Part shown: in pieces, positions 1 through 9,007 of the stretch
Position numbering within the stretch: the first letter of the stretch is position 1
Layout of the letters: each line of letters opens with the position of its first letter
From: Skeletonema tropicum
Taxonomy: Eukaryota > Bacillariophyta > Thalassiosirophyceae > Thalassiosirales > Thalassiosiraceae
Length of the DNA stretch: 64,000 bases
NCBI GenBank assembly: GCA_037178625.1
Contig: CM074131.1
Location: 4,030,001-4,094,000, forward strand
Direction: 5' to 3'
Notes under the pieces: model-generated
Told to the model about the DNA's origin: nothing
What the model saw: only the letters and a program-made list of their open reading frames with translations
The model's database searches: none
Made by a program: the position numbers and the translations under genes

Positions 1-124
1 TATCAGTATTATCACTGCCACTGCCACCTATATCTAACTGCTCTTCATGTTCGTGGTCGTGTTCCTTCTCCTCTGTATTGAAGGAGATAATAACCGGTAC
101 CATAGCGAAGAGGCTAAACGACAT
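1..124 (-). CDS. Partial hypothetical protein, N-terminal 41 codons
   Basis: On the minus strand an ATG (complement of 122-124) opens a frame that runs without a stop off the left edge. It begins MSFSLFAMVPVIISFNTEE and continues with a His/Glu/Asp-rich stretch and a GSGSD linker. The hydrophobic start could be a signal peptide, but the stretch is too short to assign a family. It is only an open frame with no homology I recognise, so it may be chance. Confidence 0.3.
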   Translation of the reverse strand, partial: MSFSLFAMVPVIISFNTEEKEHDHEHEEQLDIGGSGSDNTD

Positions 125-1393
125 TTTCTATTGAAAGTAAACTGTCACCGATTGTATTACAATTGCTATGCAACGATTCTCTTTTCGATATTGTGTGCTT
201 GTTGGCTATGATGTACAATACGACATGGCCCTAGAAGATCTCGTGACTGTGAACGTGAAAGAATATGTCAACAAAAATGTCAATCCTTCACTTGCCACAA
301 AAGTAGGAATGCCACTTTGAAGTCGTTTCGGAGAAAACGACATTACTTATGTTTTTAAGTATCTCTGTCTGCATGAGCATAAAACACAGCACTCGAGCGA
401 CTCGGTTTGCTCCAAGCACATAATATGTATTGTATTATGTTGCACTGTGTACTGCTGTATTTACTGTTGTCAAAGGCCGAAAACTGGAGACAGGGAAGGT
501 GCGTAACTTCTTGGTTTCGTCTTACTTTCTTTCTGTCATGCCTGGCTGAATGCTTTTTCATTTCCCTGCTCCTTAGCTCTAAGTAGCTCTAGCCTAGCAC
601 TTTGTATCACCTTCGACTTCGACGTCTGAGAGCAAGACTGATGAGCTGTATGTACTGTTGTTGAAGGAGCCTGGACCTACTAGTGGTCTTGCTCGTCTGC
701 ATTGCCATTGCGCTCAAAGGACCCCCCCCCCCCCTCCCCCAGAATACCCGGAGAACCCGCCGAAAAGACGACTAATTGCAAGCGCTGATAGTTGATGAAA
801 AACAGAAAGAACAGGAAGTCCTTCGACATAGCAGCCGCCAACGGAGACGTATCTGCTCGATGCACAAGAGTCCACTGCTGGCTGTGAGCAAGATTGAGTA
901 AACAGCAAGAGCAAGAAACAGCAATGCCCATCCCCACCCGCAGCCCTCGGTCTCAAATTCAAGCAATGACGCATGCGGCAGGAAAGGACAGAGTTGAAAC
1001 CGAGGTAATAGACCGCTGTCCGTCGGTAGATACTCCTCTAGTACAATACCTGATAGAGAAACACGGTGATGGCATTGTAATTAAGCCCCGATGCGTGTGG
1101 TTTTGTATGTCCAAATAATGCTCAGTTACTTCATCATACATAGGCATCGTGTCTTCATTCACCACTCACCAGTCACGGTTCGAATCAAAAAGTTGATGTC
1201 GGAGTATTTACATACATTCAATTCCACGAACTAATCCCCCGGGGGAACAAGCACGGATGGAACAAGCAGTACTACATAATACATTAAAACACTGCATTAT
1301 TATTGCAAGCAAAGCGCAACGCAGAGCAAAGAATAGGAATAAAATAATTATGCAACAGAAGTAGCGTCAGCGTGTTTCGTGACCAACATTACC
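125..1393. other. Intergenic, no gene recognised
   Basis: No frame here looks like a protein of known family; the short open frames overlap each other on both strands. A C-rich run (13 C, then T and 5 C) lies near 721-739. The last ~50 bases (from 1341) are shared with the leader of the second ankyrin copy (from 3190), so they probably carry the 5' UTR or promoter-proximal sequence of the ankyrin gene. Confidence 0.5.
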
Positions 1394-2422
1394 ATGACAT
1401 CTTCTTCGCGTCATTGCACTGCAATTGTAAATGAGAGACAGAGACAGAGCAGTAACAGTATTGGTATGACAGTGACACGATTCCGCGGCATCTCGTCAGC
1501 AATTTTCAACCGTCAACGTCGCAATCACCGCGACCATATCTCCAAGGACGAGGGCGAGTCTTTGCAGAGGAGTAAGGCACAGCCGACATGGACGAATATA
1601 GGAATCGTCTTGACGGAGCACACGCTGGACGGCACAGTCTGCAAGAACTACTCTGGCTTGGAACCCCAAGACGAAATGGGGATCTCACCGCAGGAGAACA
1701 CCACTTCCAATATTTACGACGAACCCCAAGCCCAAGATCAAGACGAAGTACCGGCGATCACACTACTGTCTCAGTTTGCGGGCATGATCAAGAAACGTGA
1801 TTGGGATCTACTAGTCATTGAATTAAGGGCTCACGAGCACGAAGAATTGAATGAAGGATTTGGTAAAGGATTACTCCTACACCTCGCACTCCGCTGTGAT
1901 GCGCCACTATACATCATCACTCTACTCACTCATGGGATACACAGTACCTCGACGAGTCATCGAGATGCCAGAGGTAGACTTCCGCTACATGTAGCTATCA
2001 GGAAAGTTTCACAGCTATCCATCATTTCGCATGTTCTCATGCTGAACCCAAGAGCATGCACCTCCTTGGATGATCAAGGCAACACTCCTCTCCATATTTG
2101 TTTTGATGAGAACGTGATGAATGCCTTCAAACCGTCGCAATTTCGAGAGCTCGTCAGAACACTCATCCAAAACTCTCCTGAGTCACTCATGATGGAAGAT
2201 AAAGATGGACGATGCCCGATTGAGCAAGCGATTTCATCTGAGGCGCCCTTGAAGACCATCTTGTTCATGCAACTTAGTAAACGCTACTACCTACGTCAGA
2301 AACAGAATAAGCAGCTGATGGGCAATGCATCAAGCATCGAGATCGAGAAGACGGTCATGCTAAAAGATATGTCTTCTACGAGGCATGTCGCTGGGCGCAT
2401 CGGTGTAACAATGTTTGGATAG
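1394..2422 (+). CDS. Ankyrin-repeat protein, copy 1 (342 aa)
   Basis: The start is the ATG at 1394 in an ACCATG context; the frame is open five codons further up but only from GTG. The first ~125 residues are polar and low in complexity. From about residue 145 there are ankyrin-type repeats, with recognisable cores GRLPLHVAIRK, GNTPLHICFDE and DGRCPIEQAI spaced about 40-50 residues apart, each followed by hydrophobic helices. Ankyrin repeats mediate protein-protein binding; no catalytic domain is visible. The gene is single-exon and followed by a near-identical second copy. Diatom genomes often hold expanded families of short ankyrin proteins, but the binding partner here is unknown. Confidence 0.75.
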   Translation: MTSSSRHCTAIVNERQRQSSNSIGMTVTRFRGISSAIFNRQRRNHRDHISKDEGESLQRSKAQPTWTNIGIVLTEHTLDGTVCKNYSGLEPQDEMGISPQENTTSNIYDEPQAQDQDEVPAITLLSQFAGMIKKRDWDLLVIELRAHEHEELNEGFGKGLLLHLALRCDAPLYIITLLTHGIHSTSTSHRDARGRLPLHVAIRKVSQLSIISHVLMLNPRACTSLDDQGNTPLHICFDENVMNAFKPSQFRELVRTLIQNSPESLMMEDKDGRCPIEQAISSEAPLKTILFMQLSKRYYLRQKQNKQLMGNASSIEIEKTVMLKDMSSTRHVAGRIGVTMFG

Positions 2423-3242
2423 GGATAGGAATAGGAATATATGTAAGGGTTTGAGAATCGCACGAGATTTGATAGTACATTAAGATAATGTAGTACGGCA
2501 GACAACACTGAACAACAACGTGCTACATACATACTGAATCGAAGGCATCATCCATGCGCGTGCGTAAGTATGTACTTTTTTTATGTATTCTCACCCTACA
2601 TAGGATCTTCAGACACCTGTCTGAGTCACTTGGAGGACTCAGCACATGTGCAGAGTCCCTCTGAAGAGGACTCCCACATGTGACAGAAGACCTTATGGGT
2701 GATGTACTTATTCTTCCGCTTCTTCCTTGGAAGTCCTTATGGGGATGGTACCTAGTGCCACTTGAATCACGATGGCGACAAAGGCAATCTCCCATGTGCA
2801 TCTATTGTGTGTGTGTCATCCTTTCAAGTTTTTCTTGTTATGTCCACCGCGAACCCTTTGCTCGATGACCAGTGACTTCGTGAATGAATTAAGCTTCCAA
2901 GGTGTTCTTTCAAAGAAAATGTCCTCTGCATTGGACAAAATCTCACAGTCTACTTCAATCTACTTGAAAGATTACTGACACATCCAACACTGATGTCGCC
3001 GGAACTAAGTAGCAGCTGCAGGCTGCAGATAGAAAGTAAAAAGTGCAAGAACTAATACTTATTGTGGCCGTGCGTTTGTGGCTGAGGTAAAGTACGAGTA
3101 GTAGTACAACCTCCGCTGAATATTATGGTAGCAGGATTGCATAGAAGAGCTTAGCAGAGCAGAGTAGTAGCCATCAGTGTAATAATCATAAAATAATTAT
3201 GCAACAGAAGTAGCGTCAGCGTGTTTCGTGACCAACATTACC
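2423..3242. other. Intergenic between ankyrin copies
   Basis: This holds the 3' flank of copy 1, a small foldback insertion (2592-2701), and sequence homologous to the upstream region of the 4960 gene (2970-3190 against 4700-4910). No protein gene is seen. The shared block ending near 3190 is a plausible promoter region for the second ankyrin copy. Confidence 0.55.
2592..2701. mobile_element. Small MITE-like foldback element, copy A
   Basis: It begins CACCC and ends GGGTG, and the two ends are imperfect inverted repeats around CATAGGATCTTC / CCTTATG. The matching place downstream of ankyrin copy 2 lacks it, so it is an insertion. A related sequence lies at 13087-13173. No coding capacity and no clear target-site duplication. 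Confidence 0.5.
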
Positions 3243-4271
3243 ATGACATCTTCTTCGCGTCATTGCACTGCAATTGTAAATGAGAGACAGAGACAGAGCA
3301 GTAACAGTATTGGTATGACAGTGACACGATTCCGCGGCATCTCGTCAGCAATTTTCAACCGTCAACGTCGCAATCACCGCGACCATATCTCCAAGGACGA
3401 GGGCGAGTCTTTGCAGAGGAGTAAGGCACAGCCGACATGGACGAATATAGGAATCGTCTTGACGGAGCACACGCTGGACGGCACAGTCTGCAAGAACTAC
3501 TCTGGCTTGGAACCCCAAGACGAAATGGGGATCTCACCGCAGGAGAACACCACTTCCAATATTTACGACGAACCCCAAGCCCAAGATCAAGACGAAGTAC
3601 CGGCGATCACACTACTGTCTCAGTTTGCGGGCATGATCAAGAAACGTGATTGGGATCTACTAGTCATTGAATTAAGGGCTCACGAGCACGAAGAATTGAA
3701 TGAAGGATTTGGTAAAGGATTACTCCTACACCTCGCACTCCGCTGTGATGCGCCACTATACATCATCACTCTACTCACTCATGGGATACACAGTACCTCG
3801 ACGAGTCATCGAGATGCCAGAGGTAGACTTCCGCTACATGTAGCTATCAGGAAAGTTTCACAGCTATCCATCATTTCGCATGTTCTCATGCTGAACCCAA
3901 GAGCATGCACCTCCTTGGATGATCAAGGCAACACTCCTCTCCATATTTGTTTTGATGAGAACGTGATGAATGCCTTCAAACCGTCGCAATTTCGAGAGCT
4001 CGTCAGAACACTCATCCAAAACTCTCCTGAGTCACTCATGATGGAAGATAAAGATGGACGATGCCCGATTGAGCAAGCGATTTCATCTGAGGCGCCCTTG
4101 AAGACCATCTTGTTCATGCAACTTAGTAAACGCAACTACCTACGTCAGAAACAGAATAAGCAGCTGATGGGCAATGCATCAAGCATCGAGATCGAGAAGA
4201 CGGTCATGCTAAAAGATATGTCTTCTACGAGGCATGTCGCTGGGCGCATCGGTGTAACAATGTTTGGATAG
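3243..4271 (+). CDS. Ankyrin-repeat protein, copy 2 (342 aa)
   Basis: A tandem duplicate of the gene at 1394. The translated proteins differ at one visible position near the C-terminus (KRNYLRQ here, KRYYLRQ in copy 1). The start is again the ATG after ACC. The same ankyrin cores occur (GRLPLHVAIRK, GNTPLHICFDE, DGRCPIEQAI). Near-identity through the coding part contrasts with several indels in the 3' flanks, which suggests recent duplication or gene conversion of the coding block. Function beyond protein binding cannot be assigned. Confidence 0.75.
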   Translation: MTSSSRHCTAIVNERQRQSSNSIGMTVTRFRGISSAIFNRQRRNHRDHISKDEGESLQRSKAQPTWTNIGIVLTEHTLDGTVCKNYSGLEPQDEMGISPQENTTSNIYDEPQAQDQDEVPAITLLSQFAGMIKKRDWDLLVIELRAHEHEELNEGFGKGLLLHLALRCDAPLYIITLLTHGIHSTSTSHRDARGRLPLHVAIRKVSQLSIISHVLMLNPRACTSLDDQGNTPLHICFDENVMNAFKPSQFRELVRTLIQNSPESLMMEDKDGRCPIEQAISSEAPLKTILFMQLSKRNYLRQKQNKQLMGNASSIEIEKTVMLKDMSSTRHVAGRIGVTMFG

Positions 4272-4959
4272 GGATAGGGATAGGAATAGGAATATATGTA
4301 AGGGTTTGAGAATCGCACGAGATTTGATAGTACATTAAGATAATGTAGTACGGCAGACAACACTGAACAACAACGTGCTACATACATCATATACACTGAA
4401 ATGTGAAGGGCTGCAGGCAATCATCCATGCGCGTGCGTACTTAATTCTGTATTCTTCCGCTTCTTCCTTGGTGATGGGGATGGTAGTGCCACTTGAATCA
4501 CGATGGCGACAAAGGCAATCTCCCATGTGAATCTATTGTATGTGTGTCATCCTTTCAAGTTTTTCTTGTTATGTCCACCGCGAACCCTTTGCTCGATGAC
4601 CAGTTACTTCGTGAATGAATTAAGCTTCCAAGGTGTTCTTTCAAAGAAAATGTCCTCTGCATTGGACAAAATCTCACAGTCTACTTCAATATACTTAGGA
4701 GATTACTGACACATCCAACACTGATGTCGCCGGAACTAGCAGCTGCAGGCTGCTGATAGAAAGTAAAGTGTAAGAACTAATACTTATTGTGGCCGTGCGT
4801 TTGTGGCTGAGGCAAAGTATGAGTAGAAGTACAACCTCCGCTGAATATTATGGTAGCAGGATTGCATAGAAGAGCTTAGCAGAGCAGAGTAGCCATAGTA
4901 ATAATCAGAATCAGAAGATAATAATATTTACAAAAGCAGCGTCAACTTGCTTTGTGACC
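4272..4959. other. Intergenic; upstream region of the 4960 gene
   Basis: Homologous to the flank of ankyrin copy 1 but without the foldback insertion. The last ~60 bases resemble the ankyrin leader: GCAGCGTCA followed by CTTTGTGACCATG here, against TAGCGTCAGCGTGTTTCGTGACC there. This points to a common promoter and 5' UTR ancestor. Nothing else is recognised. Confidence 0.5.
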
Positions 4960-7900
4960 ATGGCATCTACCATTACATCCTCACGCCACCAACATCACTC
5001 CACCAAAAGTGTGGAGAAATGGAAGCAGAGCAGGAAATTAAGTAGCAGCGTTACGAGCGCCGAATCGTCGGTTGGATCTAGCAGTCGATCAAGGCACCGT
5101 TCTAGCAATAGCAATAATTATGAACGACATCGGCCTCCCAAGATTGTGACTTCCTCCGCAGTAGCGGTAGCAGGAGCGGGGGAATCACCCAAAAGGATTT
5201 CTGCAGCTGCAGCCGCGGCGGCGGCGGCGGCGAGCCCTCAACAACGACCACGCACTGCTAACAATAATAATAATAATACTAATAATAGTGCAGTCCTACA
5301 CGCCTGTGACGACAAAGGCCGATGCATCTTCCACCCACACGTCCAACTCCGTAAAAAAGCCGTCATGGGGGTCATCGGCGGATGGAAGGACATCCGACGC
5401 GTCTGCCCCGATTGTGAACGGAAGGAAGTCATGCAAAAGCTAATGGTACGAGAGGCATCCGAGATTCAACAGATGGAACGGATTTTGTATCAGATGGAGC
5501 AGTTGGATGTGACGTCTTCGACTGTGAATGATGGAGATGATACTAAGAATATTGGATTGAGAGTGTCGGTATCATCCCGATGTAGTCAAGACTCTAAGCA
5601 GCGGAATTCAAATCAGGCAGCACGGCGACGACAGTCTCAACAGCTAGAAAGACGATCGAGGAACCAATCGAAGCAATCATCGTCTCCAAAAAAGGCAGCA
5701 GCTCAGCGAAGATCACGGAGGCAGAGAATATTATCTCCAAAGAAAGATCGGAATGATGTTATTAGAGAGTTGAGACGACAAAGGACTTTATCTCCAAAAG
5801 ATCGAAAGAGTGTCAAAGAGTTGAGAAGACAGAGGACTTTGTCACCAAAAGATCGAAAAAACGTTAGAGAGTTAAGACGACAAAGGACCTTGTCCCCAAA
5901 AGATCGAAAGAATTTTAGAGAGTTACGACGACAGAGTACGTTATCTCCAAAGAAAGATCGAAATGGCAATAGAGAGTTGAGAAGACAGAGAACATTATCT
6001 CCAAGGGAAGATCGATCTAGCAATAGAGAGCGGAGGAGACAAAGGACTTTGTCCCCAATCAAGGATCGGGATGGCAAAAGGCAGTCAAGAAGACAGAGAA
6101 CATTATCTCCCAAGCCAAAGCAAGATCGTACTAAACTGCTACGAAGACAAACGACCCTATCCCCAATCAAGGATCGGCATTCCAATACTAAAGAGTTGAG
6201 AAGAAAGGGAACATTTCCTCCAAAGAAAGAAGCTCCATCATCTCCTCCGTCGTCCACCAAACGTGAGGAGAATGATTACAGTGATGAGGATTCTTCGTCA
6301 TCGTCATCATCTTTCCAACGACAGCAACTGCGGAAGTGGGCAATGTGGAAAAGGATGGCCTTGGAGATCGAAATGGAAGCAATTGATGCAAATGATGACG
6401 AGAACGAAAGCACGACTAGTAGTAGGAATGGTGGCACAGGCGACGACAGCTCCAATGAAGCAGGGAACGCTTCTACTACTCGTGCTGAAAAGGTCGAGAT
6501 GGAAGCCATTGATACGAACGACGATAACGTAAGCACGAGTCGTTGTAGCAGTGACGTCTCAGGCGACAGCTCCAACAAAGCAGGGAATGCTTCTACTACT
6601 GGTGCTGAAAAGGTCGAGATGGAAGCCATTGGTGCAAATGATGACGAGAACGTAAGAACAAGTCGTCGTAGCAGTGACGTCTCAGGCGACAGCTCCAACA
6701 AAGCAGGGAATGCTTCTACTGGTGCTGAAAAGGTCGAGATGGAAGCCATTGGTGCAAATGATGACGAGAACGTAAGAACAAGTCGTCGTAGCAGTGACGT
6801 CTCAGGCGACAGCTCCAACAAAGCAGGGAATGCTTCTACTACTCGTGCTGAAAAGGTCGAGATGGAAGCCATTGGTGCAAATGATGACGAGAACGTAAGA
6901 ACAAGTCGTCATAGCAGTGACGTCTCAGGCGACAGCTCCTACTCTCGTACTACCACGAGCAGCAGTGTTCGTCATGATAAGACGTGTCCTCTCCACCCAA
7001 CTGTGCGAATGAGGAACAATAGATGTTCGCTGTGTTGTGCATTAGAGAAGACTGTGGAGCTTCGAAAGGCTAAGAAGGATGCGGGGTGTGGCATGGCAGT
7101 GGTGAAGAGTGATGCTGACGATGCGTCATCTGGGGGAGACGACAATAATGATGCTGCTGATGATGCTAATGAAGATGATGTTAGTTTGAGCGATGAGGAC
7201 AGTAGCAACGATGTTAGTATTGACATTGAAGAATTTAGCGACGATGACAGCAGCGTAAGCAAACAATCGATGGATGAGGTGAATGAAGAAACATCTACCG
7301 CAGATACTACCCCTGTCTCATTTAATGAAGGAAGTACTGATTTTAATGAAGGAAGTACTGATTTGACAGCTGCAAAGTCGTCAACAGCTGACGCAGACGA
7401 ATGTGGTGGTGAATTTGAAAAGAACAAAGCAAACACCAAATCGTCAACTCTCACCGTGGAGGCATGGACAGAAGTGGAGGACGTATACTCTGATTCAGAT
7501 GAAGATGATGATGACGGCCCGTTTACTACTGCAGTGCAGCAAGGGTCTCAATCAGGAGTGTCGGGCACAGCCAAGCATGATGAAGGAGAAGGTAATGATG
7601 ATAGGCTTGAAATTGATGATGCAACCGGTGCTCTTCCCGTTTCGATATCAGGGAGGAGGGAAATAGAGAATGACGAAAGTGCTACCATCAAAAGTTTTGG
7701 TCAAGCTCAGAGTAGCGCCGTGGAGAGGCAGTCCACTACATCGTTGCCATCAGAAACAGTGACAAATGCGAGCGACATGTCGGAGGCGCGAACATTAGAT
7801 TCAACTCCTGCATCTCACGAAAATAGTAACGACGCTCGCCCTGGAGAAGAGTCTAATGCAATTTCTAATCCCTCCGCCGAATCCGAAGCGTATACAAGCA

Positions 7901-8856
7901 ACCAAGTTCAGCAACTCGATGGGGCGAAAAGAAAACCAAGTTCCAACCAAAGGCTGTCCCGTTCTACTGTGCGAAGGGATGTCGTTAATAAACGAAGAAG
8001 CCACTCAAAATCTTTAGATGGAGAGTCAAACATTCCTTTCTTTGCCGCTTTGGTGGAGAATGCTAGATCAAGGAGCCAGTCAGTAACAAGAAATCTCGGT
8101 GGACAGAGGAGAAAGAAGCTATGGGCTCGTTCACGCTCGAGGACTCGGTCAGTGAGACAAGATGATGGCAGTGCACACACTATTAAGAAGGAAGAGACGA
8201 TGGTATCAAATTTAAGCACTTCAAAATCATTTTCTTTGAGTCGTTCGTTCAGGAAGAAAGGTGGCAAGGACACTGGCAACAAAATGTCAAATACTACAAG
8301 TACGAATGGAGAAAAGGATGCGAATGAAAACAGGTCAAGACGTCGTAAAGGAAAAGCTGGTAAAAAGAGTTCCTCGGGGACGGAGAGTGCGCTGAAGAAG
8401 ACGATGATTGCCTCCCCAGAAAAATCCACCGAGTTCCTTCATTTGACAGCAAATCACCGAGAGCCCATCACTCATCCTCGCTACAAATTAGGCGATGTGG
8501 CCAAAGAAGAAGACATGATTACATTCCCTACAACATCACCCATTAGTTCTAGGAGAGGAAGACGGAGGCGTGTTCAAGACAGCAGTCAGTCTACCAGTAG
8601 TGCTGATGAAGAACAAGATCGGCTCAATGACAGTAAGTTTATAGAATCTGTGAAGGAGCTCCACCATTTGGATGCAGCCTTCATTCGTCGCTCCAATGGT
8701 CGATGGACGTATGCAATTGTTGCTAACACCGATGACAAAGGAATCGTATTTGTTGTGGATAAGAAGGGATCGACCAAAACACTTCCAAGCGACACGAGGA
8801 AGTGGAAGGATTCCGTGCGGAGAATCAAAGTGCTGGCACATGGGAGGGTATCTTAA
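4960..8856 (+). CDS. Large Arg/Ser-rich repeat protein with Cys-His motifs (1298 aa)
   Basis: The ATG at 4960 lies in ACCATGG; upstream codons are non-ATG. Order of parts: Ser/Asn/Ala-rich N-terminus; about residues 115-155 a Cys motif (GRCIFHPHVQLRKK ... GGWKDIRRVCPDCERKE) of a type recurrent in diatom proteins, possibly zinc-binding; about residues 250-427 a basic array of 17-20-residue units around RRQRTLSPK; about residues 470-665 an acidic array of ~38-residue units around EKVEMEAIGANDDEN; a second Cys motif CPLHPTVRMRNNRCSLC near 675; a long acidic stretch; an RS-like basic region; and near 1235-1295 a C-terminal domain (AFIRRSNGRWTYAIVAN ... DKKGSTKT) that is copied in the chimeric gene at 21584. 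Likely nuclear by composition; function unknown. No intron needed. Confidence 0.7.
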   Translation: MASTITSSRHQHHSTKSVEKWKQSRKLSSSVTSAESSVGSSSRSRHRSSNSNNYERHRPPKIVTSSAVAVAGAGESPKRISAAAAAAAAAASPQQRPRTANNNNNNTNNSAVLHACDDKGRCIFHPHVQLRKKAVMGVIGGWKDIRRVCPDCERKEVMQKLMVREASEIQQMERILYQMEQLDVTSSTVNDGDDTKNIGLRVSVSSRCSQDSKQRNSNQAARRRQSQQLERRSRNQSKQSSSPKKAAAQRRSRRQRILSPKKDRNDVIRELRRQRTLSPKDRKSVKELRRQRTLSPKDRKNVRELRRQRTLSPKDRKNFRELRRQSTLSPKKDRNGNRELRRQRTLSPREDRSSNRERRRQRTLSPIKDRDGKRQSRRQRTLSPKPKQDRTKLLRRQTTLSPIKDRHSNTKELRRKGTFPPKKEAPSSPPSSTKREENDYSDEDSSSSSSSFQRQQLRKWAMWKRMALEIEMEAIDANDDENESTTSSRNGGTGDDSSNEAGNASTTRAEKVEMEAIDTNDDNVSTSRCSSDVSGDSSNKAGNASTTGAEKVEMEAIGANDDENVRTSRRSSDVSGDSSNKAGNASTGAEKVEMEAIGANDDENVRTSRRSSDVSGDSSNKAGNASTTRAEKVEMEAIGANDDENVRTSRHSSDVSGDSSYSRTTTSSSVRHDKTCPLHPTVRMRNNRCSLCCALEKTVELRKAKKDAGCGMAVVKSDADDASSGGDDNNDAADDANEDDVSLSDEDSSNDVSIDIEEFSDDDSSVSKQSMDEVNEETSTADTTPVSFNEGSTDFNEGSTDLTAAKSSTADADECGGEFEKNKANTKSSTLTVEAWTEVEDVYSDSDEDDDDGPFTTAVQQGSQSGVSGTAKHDEGEGNDDRLEIDDATGALPVSISGRREIENDESATIKSFGQAQSSAVERQSTTSLPSETVTNASDMSEARTLDSTPASHENSNDARPGEESNAISNPSAESEAYTSNQVQQLDGAKRKPSSNQRLSRSTVRRDVVNKRRSHSKSLDGESNIPFFAALVENARSRSQSVTRNLGGQRRKKLWARSRSRTRSVRQDDGSAHTIKKEETMVSNLSTSKSFSLSRSFRKKGGKDTGNKMSNTTSTNGEKDANENRSRRRKGKAGKKSSSGTESALKKTMIASPEKSTEFLHLTANHREPITHPRYKLGDVAKEEDMITFPTTSPISSRRGRRRRVQDSSQSTSSADEEQDRLNDSKFIESVKELHHLDAAFIRRSNGRWTYAIVANTDDKGIVFVVDKKGSTKTLPSDTRKWKDSVRRIKVLAHGRVS
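5707..6240 (+). repeat. Coding tandem array of RRQRTLSPK units
   Basis: About ten in-frame units of 51-63 bases, each encoding a basic Ser-Pro motif (RRQRTLSPK or close variants such as RRQSTLSPKK and RRKGTFPPKK) joined by DRxxxxxEL linkers. The Ser-Pro sites are of the proline-directed kinase type. The units differ at many third positions, so the array is not very recent. Confidence 0.75.
6361..6950 (+). repeat. Coding tandem array of acidic 38-aa units
   Basis: About five in-frame units of ~114-120 bases. Each encodes EMEAI(D/G)xNDDENV followed by TSR(R/H)SSDVSGDSSNKAGNAST. The middle units are nearly identical at the DNA level, unlike the basic array just upstream, so this array expanded more recently. 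Confidence 0.75.
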
Positions 8857-9007
8857 TGATGAGCTATATACCATATCACGGGCGAAGGGAGACATACACG
8901 AGAAGCAGTAATTGCAAGAGGCGCGGGGTCAACCAATCTCACCCCCCAACGAGAAATAATTTGTAAGGAAAATAAGTGTAGATGGATTCAAGGTTTATGG
9001 TACTTCG

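Larger units (their letters stand above)
1341..4959 (+). repeat. Tandem segmental duplication with ankyrin genes
   Basis: Positions 1341 onward recur from 3190 with an offset of 1849 bases and almost no differences across the coding part. The 3' flank of copy 1 (about 2740-3189) recurs downstream of copy 2 (about 4480-4910), so the unit contains gene plus flank. Copy 1 carries an extra ~110-base insertion (2592-2701) absent from copy 2. The second flank leads directly into the 4960 gene, so the three genes share related upstream sequence. Confidence 0.85.

Noticed and set aside
1165..1190. tRNA T-arm-like GGTTCGAATC
   Set aside because: No matching D-arm, anticodon arm or acceptor stem can be folded around it.
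5707..6240. CRISPR-like regularly spaced repeats
   Set aside because: Repeats are in frame inside a eukaryotic coding sequence, spacers are not unique, and no cas genes exist.
5703..6260. Minus-strand frame of 185 codons with Leu/Arg/Ser/Phe repeats
   Set aside because: It is the antisense shadow of the RRQRTLSPK array; its repeats follow the plus-strand period and it has no independent features.
6276..6872. Minus-strand 198-codon frame with repeated ASISTFSAP
   Set aside because: Antisense shadow of the acidic array of the 4960 gene.
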